In this document: one piece after another, positions 12,193 through 22,804 of the stretch
Numbering within the stretch: the first letter of the stretch is position 1
Layout of the letters: each line of letters opens with the position of its first letter
Assembly: GCA_002286715.1 (NCBI GenBank)
Contig: NSJX01000033.1
Span: forward strand, 186,001-250,000
Direction: 5' to 3'
From: Dentipellis sp. KUC8613
Taxonomy: Eukaryota > Basidiomycota > Agaricomycetes > Russulales > Hericiaceae
DNA: 64,000 nt
Program-made: the position numbers and the translations under genes
Notes under the pieces: model-generated
Databases searched by the model: none
What the model saw: only the letters and a program-made list of their open reading frames with translations
Told to the model about the DNA's origin: nothing

Positions 12193-12975
12193 GGTGATAC
12201 GCGATGGAAGACGAAGAGGGGGTTATCGACGCCGCGTGACCGTCCAGCATGGACGTCCTCGATGCTTTTATACCGCGCTGAGGCGCATATGTACACGGGC
12301 CATTGAGTCACAGCTCTATCTGCGCTTCTTTATTGAAGGAGTTAGTCAGCTGAACGAAATGATTGCGTCATGGCGGGATTGGTAAGGCTGCAGAGTGGAA
12401 AAGACAACCAGCCTGCGGATGGTCCCATGGCAGTGAGTCTGGGACACGCGCGCTTCGCGAAAATACTGGGCCGGCAGGTAGACCACTGGGTCTCTTATAT
12501 TGGTAGGAAGCGTCAATCAGCCTTGCCAAGCGCGAAAACCTGTTGTGTCACGTGCTGTACTTGCAGTTCAGCATGAGACTTGATGCATCCGTTACTGGAA
12601 GTGAGATAGATCTTGGCATGTCGTCGAAAAGGTATTTGAAGAGATTGTTAGATCACCTTTCACGGTGCGCCTTACAATGCCAATCTTCGCCTGCATATAG
12701 GTAGATGTCCAGCAGCATTAGTCGAGCGGATAAGAAATATTGGTTGGCTCTACCATGTTGTCAGAATTGCTGTCGCATACAGATGAGCTGCCTGAGATCA
12801 AATTGAACACGTACCGTATCATGAAGCACAAAGATGAGCAAGGCCTTTGTACTTACCTCTAGATCTTGATATACCTGCTCTGAGCGTCGAATAGCACCCA
12901 GCTATTTGACTTCATCTTCAAAATATCATACATACAACTTCATACGCTGCTACTCTTTCTCGATTATTTTGCCGC
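12193..12975. other. intergenic region SDR-A / SDR-B
   Basis: Holds the SDR-A promoter at its left edge and the SDR-B 3' UTR at its right edge. The middle has no convincing coding frame. Confidence 0.45.
12266..12272 (-). promoter_or_regulatory. TATA box of SDR-A
   Basis: TATAAAA on the minus strand, about 75 bp before the ATG, followed by GC. The same TATAAAAGC-like element stands at a similar distance before SDR-B, SDR-C and SDR-D. Confidence 0.65.
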
Positions 12976-14373
12976 TTATTCGGCGAGGATGGATTCCACC
13001 TCTGGCCTGATGCTAGCAATGAAGTCCTTCGTCGTCTTCTTCGGCTTCCACCCAATGGACCTCGAGCGCTCAGCTCGTGCGCGAGAGTTGGTGCCGAGAT
13101 ACCATCCCTGTATCGAGACAAGAAGCAGTCAGTGTCATGCTATGCCACAAAGTACAATTCAACGTACGCCAAAGTATTTGATGACCTCCTCTTCCGTGAA
13201 AGGCGTTGGCTCAGGGCTCTTTCCCTTGCCCAGGTCGACCAGAACCTTAGCAATCTCCCTCGAAACGTCGATCAACTGGTGTTCCCCGTTCTCAGAGAAG
13301 AAGAAGCCCTCGCGCCCGTGAGGTGTGGTCTTTTCCGCATGCGCCAGAGCAGCATCGAAAACAACCAAAAAGAGATGAGCCGCTGGCAGCACGTCAGCAG
13401 GCGTCGGGTTGAGAAGAGGGCCCCTTCTACGTACTGTCGTCGATGTCGACATTGGGCCAGTAATTCTTACCCAGCCCGACGACACCACCCTGGCCGCGAT
13501 CAAGCGACGCGGTGATGAGCCTGGGCACCTGGATCGAACGAGGGTTTATGATTCCTGCATCTACGAGCTTGCCAGTAGCAAGACCGTAGATCGTGCCCGG
13601 CAGGATGATGTACGTGCGGGCGTAGCCTGCTTTGTCGGCTGCTACGACTGCCAGGTCGACGTTGCGATGGACTTGGGTATCGGGAAGAGTTTCGATCTGG
13701 TCCGCGTCGCTGTCGTAGTAGATAGTGTCCACAGTCGTGTCGCCTCTGGCTTTGTCTGTGAGTACACCTATTGATTGAATTATTCATGAACTGAATCCGC
13801 TATACGCCGTTGCAATGCAGCGCGTACCTGTGCCAGACTATACGTGGGCTTCATATGAGAAGATAGTACATAGTGATGATGGTGGGTACGTACCGTATGA
13901 ATGAGAATCGGGACTTCGCCCGTCTTCTCGTGTCTCTTCTTCAGCCCACGCAAGATTGCCGTGTTTCCTTCGAAATGGTCCGCATCTGCCTAGCAAACGC
14001 AGATGGTTCCAGTTCGACACGTCGTGCGACCCTGAAGGAGGGGAGTAACTTACGACATTCAGAACAAGATCCGCCTTGGAGGCAGCGTCCTCGAGCTTGT
14101 CGATGTCATCGAGCGTGCCAACTATAGTGTGTACTCCGAACGTCTCGAGCTTCTTCGCCTTCTCTGCGTTGCGGAGGTACGCGGTGATCTCGAACGTGTC
14201 GCGCTTGGGGTGGTCCAGCAGGAGCTGCAGCACAGAACCACCGATATATCCTGAAGGAGTGTATTAGAAAGCACGGAAACGCAAAACTTAACCTGCATCA
14301 AAGCGGCATGGTCGGGATACTGACCGGTTGCGCCAGTAAGGAGGATGTGAAGCTTTCCTGTAGATGCTGACAT
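12976..14373 (-). CDS. atypical SDR / NmrA-like NAD(P)-binding protein, SDR-B
   Basis: Starts at 14373 (MSASTGKLHILLTGATG) and ends at 12976 after ESILAE. The exon order matches SDR-A: a short first exon split inside the Rossmann glycine motif with a GTCAGT donor, an exon ending near LVLNVV, a 32-codon exon, the 10-nt SGTG exon at 13828-13837, then the VIYYDSDADQIE, YARTYIILPGTIYG and GREGFFFSENGEHQ blocks and the NSRARAERS tail. Expected to bind NADP(H) and to reduce or isomerise a small molecule of unknown identity. It shares its strand and promoter type with its neighbours but has its own TATA box, so it is probably transcribed separately. Confidence 0.87.
13828..13837 (-). other. 10-nt micro-exon of SDR-B
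   Basis: TCTGGCACAG on the minus strand, between a TATAG acceptor and a GTACGC donor. Encodes SGTG with phase preserved. Confidence 0.82.
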
Positions 14374-15150
14374 GTTACTTGCTATGCCTCTTCGAAGTCA
14401 GGAATGTTGCGGGAATCGATATCCCGGATGCTGATCATCGTCGTTGCTTTTATACTGCTTTCCGGAGACCCGAGGATGGCCCAGCCCACGCCACGCGACC
14501 CTGCGCCATGCTCGCGTCTGTCTTGGAGTCGTTTGTCAGCTAAGAAACGGAACGGTGACGTCATAGACTCAAACATACATAACACGTGGGAAGGCACACG
14601 TTCAGGCTGCAGAACTGAAAAGCCGGGATCGGAATTTCTCGTCTCTGGTGAGTTCGAGGGCTTGTAGCTGGGCGGTGAAGAGCATGCGGCCAGACCGATA
14701 CTCAAGGTGATTGACGGTTGAGAGCAGATATCTCACCAGATTATTGTGGAAATCCTGGTGAATTAGCACGGAATGTTCCCTAGCGCACTCTTGATGCGTG
14801 AGGTCGATGATCGATCCCACTACCAGTCTATGATATATGACCAGCGATAGGCTCGCGAAGGCGAGGGCGGGGGCCACCGAAGATATTCCCATATCTATGC
14901 GATAGCGTTGCGAACAGACATCTAGCCTATGTCAACCTCGGACAACTTGAATGATAGATAGGCATAACTCACCGCTGACAGGATAAATGCGCTCTCAAGC
15001 ACTTCCAGTGCCTCTGAGTGCAATAACGAGAGCAAAGTTCCACTTGCCTTCAGTTCTCTCGCCATTACCAAACCGGAACCATCAATATCAGGTAGTTCGT
15101 ATACTTTGAAATATTGTACAAGCGGTCTGACACACCGCTGCGTCACCTTA
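14374..15150. other. intergenic region SDR-B / SDR-C with an unexplained spliced-looking frame
   Basis: Besides the SDR-B promoter, the minus strand from about 15060 to 14815 looks like two short coding blocks flanking a GTGAGT...CATAG intron (about 14929-14967). The joined frame soon stops and matches no family I know. It may be a gene remnant or an alternative transcript. The SDR-C 3' UTR should occupy the right edge. Confidence 0.25.
14448..14454 (-). promoter_or_regulatory. TATA box of SDR-B
   Basis: TATAAAA on the minus strand, about 75 bp before the ATG at 14373, matching the spacing in the other SDR copies. Confidence 0.65.
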
Positions 15151-16619
15151 TTATACTTTCTTCTCAAGGTTAGGGACGTAAACTTCCGCCTCGGGTCTCA
15201 AGCTAGCGAGCAGATCCGCCGTGGTCTTGACAGGCTTCCAGCCCAAGGCCCTCCCACGGTCGGCCCGCGCACGAGCATTGGTGCTCAGAGTGTAGCCCTA
15301 CACAAATTCGAGAAGCAATAAGCGGGAGAACGCTGCGTGAGAATAAACACCTAGTCGACGTACACCGAAGTATTTCAAGATCTCGTCGTGAGTGAAGGGC
15401 GTAGGCTCAGGGCTCTTCGCCTTGCCCATGTCGTACAAGATCTTGGCGATCTCCTTGCACACGACGATCATAGGGAACTCCCCGTTCTCGGCGAAGAAGA
15501 AGCCCTCCCGACCGTGTGGCAAGGGGCGCTCGGGGTGCGCAAGCGCGGCTTCGAGGACGATTATAAAGAGCTGCGCCGCTGGTATTGACGAGGGAAAATG
15601 GTGTCACTTTGTAGAAGATCGACGAGTTCCTTGTTAGGACGCACTCTCATTGAGCTCGACGCCCGGCCAGATGTTCTTCCCTTCTCCAGCGACGCCACCC
15701 TGACCTCTGTCAAAGCCCGCCTTTAGGAGCAGAGGCGGGAGCAGCGAGTGGCGGTTCATGATCCCGGCATCTGCGAGCTTGCCCGTGGCAAGGCCATACA
15801 CCACGGAGGGCACGATGATGTACGTGCGCGCATACCCTTGAACGATATGAGCGCTCTCGCATTCGAATCACGTAGGCGTAAGGCCACTGACCTGCTTTGT
15901 CGGCGGCGACGACCGCCATGTCAACGCTGCGGTGATTCTGGGTGTCGGGGAGGGTTTCGATCTGGTCCGGGTTGGTGTCGTAGTAGATGATGTCCGAAGA
16001 CCGGTCACCTCTAGCGTCATCCGCGAGGACACCTGACACAGCGCATACTAGTCAACTGAAACCGCTACATGCACTGTTATGCAGTGATTCTCACCTGTGC
16101 CCGACTATATGCGTCATACGGGTTAGAGCGGTTTGTAAATGGGAGCGGGGGAAACATACCGTATGGATAATAATAGGGACTTCACCCGCCTTCTCATGCC
16201 TCTTCTTCATACCACGTAAAATAGCCGTGTTACCCGGAAAGTGATCGCTACTGGCCTAGTCGTAATAGAAAATATCTACCGCTCAGCGCGCTACGAGGTT
16301 TCGATGGAACCGTACTCACAAAATTTATGATAACGTTCGCCTTCGACGCAGCGACCTCGAGCTTGTCGACATCGTCAAGATCACCGAGCACCGTGCGCAC
16401 CCCGAACGCCTCGAGTTTCTTCGCTTTCTCCGCGTTCCGCACGTACGCCGTGATCTCGAACGTATCGCGCTTGGGATGCTCGAGCAGGAGCTGCAGAACG
16501 GTTCCGCCGATGTATCCTGCGTGGGAATCAGCACCCCTGGCCATGTATGCAGAGAATACGAGCCACTGACCGGTCACACCGGTCATGAAAATCTGGAGCT
16601 TGTTAGTAGACGCGGCCAT
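15151..16619 (-). CDS. atypical SDR / NmrA-like NAD(P)-binding protein, SDR-C
   Basis: Starts at 16619 (MAASTNKLQIFMTGVTG) and ends at 15151 after NLEKKV. The Rossmann motif is split by the first intron (GTCAGT donor) as in the paralogues. The 10-nt SGTG exon is at 16095-16104. Conserved blocks follow: IIYYDTNPDQIE, YARTYIIVPS, GEGKNIWPGVEL and GREGFFFAENGEFP. The position after AEN is GEFP here, where SDR-A, -B and -E have GEHQ and SDR-D has GEYP, so this part of the pocket may differ. Atypical SDR with NADP(H) expected; substrate unknown. Its C-terminus is shorter and more basic than that of SDR-A. Confidence 0.86.
16095..16104 (-). other. 10-nt micro-exon of SDR-C
   Basis: TCGGGCACAG on the minus strand, between a TATAG acceptor and a GTGAGA donor. 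Encodes SGTG. Confidence 0.82.
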
Positions 16620-17470
16620 TGTTGTTTCGAGAGCTCTAGCGGTCGAGTAGCTAGGTGGATGGCCTTCTCGCTGGCCATCCGTGACGCTTTTATACTGCTA
16701 AAGAGCGCCGTGCATAGTCAGAGCGCTCAGCGCTCGGCACGTAGCCTGGTGGAATATGAATTCAAAACCATGTCTGCGCATGCCATATCGGTGTTAGAGT
16801 CGGCGAAGAATTATGAACTGAATGGCAGACCTGATTGTTAACGCCGCGCATGTTGCTCGAAGCGAGTCCATTCCCCATTCTCTCGAAAGCCTTAGAGCCG
16901 TGAGGCTTGAGGGGCTGCGTGAGATTAAATTGCCAGACTGCCAGGTTAGTATTGTTGAATTTATCTGGACGTCATGAACGCAAAATTTATGTTAGAGTGA
17001 GAAAATCCGCTGAGATGCTGAAGCTCTGCGCTTCAAGGCGCACAATGGTGACAAATTCCGCCGCAAATAACGACTCAGTTTGAGCGTACACCAAGGTACG
17101 AGGCAAATTGAACGTGGACGCAGCTTTGAACTTGGTGCTGACGAAACCGGGGGCCTTGAACCCCGGGGACGCCCGCCGAGAGACCCTTGGGACCCCGAGG
17201 AGCTTAGTTGCCGTGCCGTAACGACGCAATGGTCTAAAGAAGGCCTAACATCCTGCAGCTGAACACGATGGCTCGTAGCCTCGTACTAAAGTTTTTACAC
17301 ATACTCTTGACACTTGTATCATTGCTGACCACGGCAGGGATAGTTTCCCGTTGGCGATCTATTCGCCGGACAATCGAATCAAAAGGCGGCAACATACTTG
17401 ACCGGATCTCCAAATTATTGTACAAAGGGCTAAAGGCAACGCAACACTGCCTCTGCTCTCAAACGCAATC
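16620..17470. other. intergenic region SDR-C / SDR-D
   Basis: Holds the SDR-C promoter at the left edge and the SDR-D 3' UTR at the right. The middle (about 16750-17400) shows no gene, repeat or RNA that I can support. Confidence 0.45.
16688..16694 (-). promoter_or_regulatory. TATA box of SDR-C
   Basis: TATAAAAGCGTC context on the minus strand, about 70 bp before the ATG at 16619. Confidence 0.65.
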
Positions 17471-18936
17471 CTACTTGCCAGCCAGATCAGCGACGTATTC
17501 CTCGACCTCAGGCTTAATGCTGGCCATCAGATCCGCAGGGGTCTTCGTGGGCTTCCATCCCAGCGCCCTCGCGCGGTCGCCTCGCGCGCGAGCATTGGAG
17601 CCAAGGACATAGCCCTATCAAAGTCAAACGCGAGTAGTCAATGCAAATCATCAGTACAACGGTGCGATGTGAAGATAGAATGCCGAGTGAACATACGCCG
17701 AAGTACTTCATCGCCTCGTCGTGCGTGAAGGGCGTAGGCTCGGGGCTCTTGCCCTTGCCCAGCTCGTACAGAGTCTTCGCGATCACCCTGCCCACGTCGA
17801 TGGCGGGGTACTCTCCGTTCTCGCCGAAGAAGAAGCCCTCGCGGCCGTGCGGCGTCGGGTGCTTATCGTGCTCGAGTGCGGCGTTGAATACGAGCAATAA
17901 CAAATCCGCCGCTGTTGGCAATCGCTATCAGCACGTAGAATATCGACAGGTATTGTGCGGACGGGGTGCGTACTCTCGTTGACTTCGACGGCAGGCCAGA
18001 TGTTCTTGCCCGCGCCGATGATGCCGCCTTGGCCTCTGTCGAGACCCGCCTTAATGAGGAAAGGCAGGAGCATCGAGTGGCGGTGAACGATCCCGGCGTC
18101 TACGAGCTTCCCAGAGACAGGGCCGTAGACCACGCCAGGCAGGATGATGTACGTGCGCGCGTATCCTATGGCGTTGTAGATGTGAGAATCCTTTCTGCGC
18201 ACTTGGAATAATGTTACCGACCTGCTTTATCAGCGGCGACAACTTCCAGGTCGATATTGCGATGCATCTGGGTATCAGGCAGGGCCTCGATCTGCTCGGT
18301 ATTGGTGTCGTAGTAGATGGTGTCGGTGGCCTGGTCGCCTCTGGCGTCGTCAGTGAGGACACCTATAGTGACGGATTTCAATCAATTGGGTCTGCTATTC
18401 GCGCCCGTTGTCTAGGCGGTCTTACCTGTTCCCGACTACAAACATGATATGTATAAGAATTTTGTATTCGGAGGGAGAATTAGAGCATACCGTATGGATG
18501 AGGATAGGAACCTCTCCAGTCTTCTCGTGCCTCTTCTTCAGACCGCGCAAAATAGCCGTGTTACCAGCAACGTGGTCACAATCGGCCTGTCCACGAGCAA
18601 TTAAAGAACCCGAGCATTCAGCACGCTGCAAAGACTCACGATATTCAGGATAACATTCGCCTTGGAGGCGACGTCCTCGAGCTTGTCGACATCATCGAGA
18701 CTACCGAGGGCGGTGTGCACCCCGAACGTCTCGAGCTTCTTCGCCTTCTCCGCACTGCGCAGGTACGCCGTGATTTCGAACGTGTCGCGCTTAGGATGCT
18801 CCAACAGGAGCTGCAGCACAGTGCCGCCAATGTACCCTGCGGAAGAGCCGTCAGCATTCGTGAATGCATGAGTGTAGAAACTGAACTACTGACCGGTAGC
18901 ACCGGTGATAAGAATCTGAAGTTTGTTAGTGGACAT
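17471..18936 (-). CDS. atypical SDR / NmrA-like NAD(P)-binding protein, SDR-D
   Basis: Starts at 18936 (MSTNKLQILITGATG) and ends at 17471 after ADLAGK. Same exon architecture as SDR-A, -B, -C and -E, with a GTCAGT first donor and the 10-nt SGTG exon at 18426-18435. Blocks: TAYLRSAEKAKKLETFG, TIYYDTNTEQIE, YARTYIILPGVVYG, GAGKNIWPAVEV and GREGFFFGENGEYP. The catalytic SDR YxxxK is not obvious. It is the last copy of the tandem array, and PDR-2 on the same strand lies 1.1 kb further right. It probably binds NADP(H); the reaction is unknown. Confidence 0.87.
18426..18435 (-). other. 10-nt micro-exon of SDR-D
   Basis: TCGGGAACAG on the minus strand, between a TGTAG acceptor and a GTAAGA donor. 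Encodes SGTG. Confidence 0.82.
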
Positions 18937-20075
18937 GTTTGCGGTGGCCTTTCTCGAGAGGTAGCGGATGCTCCACCCTGACCAACCCGCGACGCTTTTA
19001 TAGCCTCCTGAGGCTCGAATATGGCCTAGCCATCTAGTCATCTAGAAACAAATACCCATATTTGCGTCGGTGTTAATGCATTAAGTGTCGGCGAAGAAGC
19101 GAGAGGATATTGAACGTACGAACTCTGTTACTAAGCGTGGCGAATTGGTAAGGAGCTCGGGCTGACGGAAACAGAGCGTTAAGGTCCAGGGGGTTGCGAA
19201 GCGGTAGTACTTCTCAAGAACGACCGAACCTCTTTCTGGTATCTCTGAACAACACTAAATGACCGTGTAGTTCCAACCGTAATCACGATACCAGGTTGCT
19301 GGCGGAGCGCGTATAGCGGTGGTCTTCTAGGTCTGAAATTCGAGTAAAATACCTGGATTGGATCCGGATAAATGCTCGAAGGAGTATATACTCGAGATAA
19401 CGAGATCAATGTGCTCAATACGCAAGGCGCCAGGATGGTTTGGGTGGTAAAGGTGTCTTGACGGCGAAGGAGTCCAACCGTTCAAGCCAAGTCCAACGAC
19501 ATGACCGCGACGGTCGCTTTCTTGATTTGTAAGGCTCGGACGTTCGTCCGATGGGACCCCGGCCCCCTGGGACCCGTTGGAGCACTAAAACATCCCTCGA
19601 AACTAACTCTCCGGATCCGTGGCCACACAGCTCAGCGTCGACCACGAGCACTCGATTTATGCCCTTCCTTAGACGACGACATACAATCCTGCTCATCTCT
19701 AGAGCATCATCTGATCTATTAGGGAATATCCAAAGGGTGTATTGGTCATAGCCGTAGCTATAGCAGATCTGTATACATGGTGATTGGTGCAGAGAACGGA
19801 AGATGCGAGTGCCAGTGATGATTAAGGTGGAAATAAAATGAAAACAGAAACGAGGCGTGACGCGCGTGAAGGGCAGAATATAGAATGTGGGACGTGGGGC
19901 GTGGAAGGGCGTGAAGAAGCAATGCGGAAGTCTAACCGAACCAACAATGTGATGCACGATGCACGACTCATACGCCCCCAATTAATGCGACGAAAGCAGG
20001 CAGAAGATATTTTGGAAACCGTCCGTGATGAGAAGGGAACGAGAACAGGCCTCTAGCGTACGCGATGCGGCAGGC
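18937..20075. other. intergenic region SDR-D / PDR-2
   Basis: Left edge is the SDR-D promoter, right edge the PDR-2 3' UTR. A 188-codon minus-strand frame at 19415-19981 has no family signature and low-complexity composition, and I do not count it as a gene. Confidence 0.45.
18996..19002 (-). promoter_or_regulatory. TATA box of SDR-D
   Basis: TATAAAAGCGTCG context on the minus strand, about 60 bp before the ATG at 18936. Confidence 0.65.
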
Positions 20076-22763
20076 TCATCGCCTGCGCACACGGAACAGG
20101 TACGTGGCCGCGTAGATGGCGAAAACCTACAACCCAGAAAGTACATCAGCTTCGGTCGAACGAGAGCAGACAAAGAGGAAAACGCACATTAAACAAGATA
20201 TAAGCCCAGATAAGCCCATAGTTCCACCAGCGATGGGAGTAGATGATGTTGAAGCTGGATCCAAGGAACTGATCCGTCGTACGCGCAGAGCAGAAACCGC
20301 ACGTGTCCGTCGCGTTGTTGTTGACGAGGTATCCGCCTGCGCGCTCGATGAAGGGGCCCATGTACTCGATGCACGTCTGGCCGCTCGGGGGCGTGAGCGG
20401 TACGACCTCCTGCGGTGCGCAGTTGATTTGCGAGTGTCCAACAACTAAGGAGAAGAAAAGCAATCAGCGAAGCCAATAGGCAATGGTATGAAAAGATGCT
20501 TACTCTGTCCGAGCAGCGCGTCGATGAGGTACGAGAACGGCGAGACGCGGTACATCCACTGCCACCAGCCGAGCTGCCGGAACGGCTGCAAGACACCATT
20601 GCTGTAAAAAGAAAGAAAGCACAAAATCAGCATCTCGCCAATGCGCCAACACAACCGCACACAAAAACGGGACTCACAAAGTGATCACAAACGAAAACAG
20701 GAAGCTGAACAGCACAGCCGCGATCTCGGGGCTGGGCGACATCGCGGCGACGGCCTGCGCGATCGTGGTGTAGTAGAGCGGGAAGACGGTCGAGAACATC
20801 ATGAACGTGAACGGCGCGCGGCCGCTCGGGAGGCCGACGGTCCAGTACCAGCAGAGGAAGTACAATGTGGAGCCGAGGATGTTGAGCGGGATCTCGCCGA
20901 GGATGAGCGCGGTGACGAGCGCGGACCAGCTGTACATCCTGCTTGGGCGCTCGCGGATCTCGTAGATGGTGCGGGTTGCGATGAAGGGGACCTGGATCTG
21001 GTTGGACAGCGGCGCAGCGAGAATCGTGCTCATGTAGATCGCCTAAATCTCAAACCATCAAAACCAGTCCTCCAATAACAGTAGCGGAGACTACTCACGA
21101 AAAGCTTATTCTGCGTGCCCTGGATGCTATCATTCGCGCGGAAGAACGTGAAGCCGATGAAGATGCCGGAGACGATGTTGAGCACGAACTTCGCGACGAG
21201 GTACGTCGGGTCGCGCCACGACTTCTGGAAGTCGCGGATGAGCAGCTGCGTGAGCTGGTATCCCCACGCGGTCGAGAACTCGTGGTTGTGCTCCGCGGTC
21301 GTCGACGGGCGGCTGCGGCCCTCCTCGATGATCGCCTCGAGCTCCGTCTGCAGGCGCGTCGCCTCGTCCGAGTGCTTCCACGCCTCGTGCCAGTCGGTCT
21401 GGCTCTTCGCCGTCGCGCCCGCGCCGATGGTGTCCAGGATGTACTCGGCCCTGTGCGCGGAAATCAAAGATTAGTGCCAAACGTCATCGTGGACAGGCGT
21501 CAATAAGTGCTCACGGGTTCGCGTTAGGAGGACACGTGGGGCCGCCGTGCGTCTCGAAGTACTCGAGCATCGTCCGGGAGTTCTCGCCAATATCACCGAA
21601 GTAGACCATCTGGCCGCCCTTGCGGAGGAGCAGGAGCCTGTCGAACACCTGGAACAGCTCGGCGGACGGCTGATGGATCCTGAAAACGCGCGCGCGTTAG
21701 CGTCAAACGCGTCGGGAGAATGCGGAGCGGAGCTGAGACGTATACGTACGTGCAGAGGATGGCCTGCCCGTGGTCGGCGAGGTCGCGCAGGAAGGTGACG
21801 ATGGCCCAGGCGCTCTGCGAGTCGAGGCCGGACGTCGGCTCGTCGAGGAACAGGAGCAGCTTGGGCTTCGCCGCGAGCTCGACGCCGATGGTGGTGCGCT
21901 TCTTGTGCTCGACGCCGAGCGAGCCGACGATGGCATCCGCGTATTCAGTAAGACCGCACATGTGGAGCACCGTGTCGACGCTTGAGGAAAAAAATCATGA
22001 GCGAGGAAGAGGATGAAGGGGTCAAAGCAGCTTACTAGGCTTCCTTTTCAGAATCGGGAACATCGGGCGGCTGGCGCAGCTTCGCGGAGAACAAGAGCGC
22101 CTCGCGCACCGTCTGCGTCGGCAAGTGCGTGTCCATCTGCTGACAATAACCGCTACAACCCCACCCACACGTCAGCCCCACGCCACGCCACAAAGAAAAA
22201 CCCAACACTCACGTCTGCGCCTGGAAATCGCCCGGCAGCGGCTTCCCACTGACGAGCCGTTCACCCGTGACCACACCCGTCGACTGCCTCTGCGCAAGCA
22301 CATTCAGCAGCGTCGTCTTGCCCGCGCCCGACTCGCCCATGAGGGCCGTCAGCTTGCCGGGCGCGACGTATCCCGAGACGTCGTCCAAGAGTCTGCGCTT
22401 CTCGCCCTTGCCGACGGGCACGTCGTACTGCAGGTGGCGCCACGTGAAGATGTCCGTCATCGCCTGCGCGCCGTCCGCGCTGCCCTTGCCCTTCGCGTCC
22501 GGCCCGTCCGTGGACGGCGCGCGCGTCGGCGCCTTCTCCGGGTCCTCGTCGTCCGCGCTCGCGGTGGACTTCGCGAGCGCGGCGGCCTTGGCGCCGCGCT
22601 TGAAGAGGATCGCGGAGGTGCCGGTCGAGACGGAGGTGTTGATCTCGGTGAAGAAGAGCAGGCCCGCGACGAAGAGGATGCCGAAGGCGACCACGAAGCC
22701 GAAGTTCTGCATTTTCCCCCATCAGGTGAGTATATGCGCAACGATACCAAGAGAGGAGTGAAA

Positions 22764-22804
<41 letters not shown>

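Noticed and set aside
10700..18936. SDR-A to SDR-D as a polycistronic unit
   Set aside because: Each gene has its own TATA element and several hundred bases of spacer, so separate transcription is more likely.
19415..19981. 188-codon minus-strand frame downstream of PDR-2
   Set aside because: No motif, no splice context and composition of non-coding DNA.
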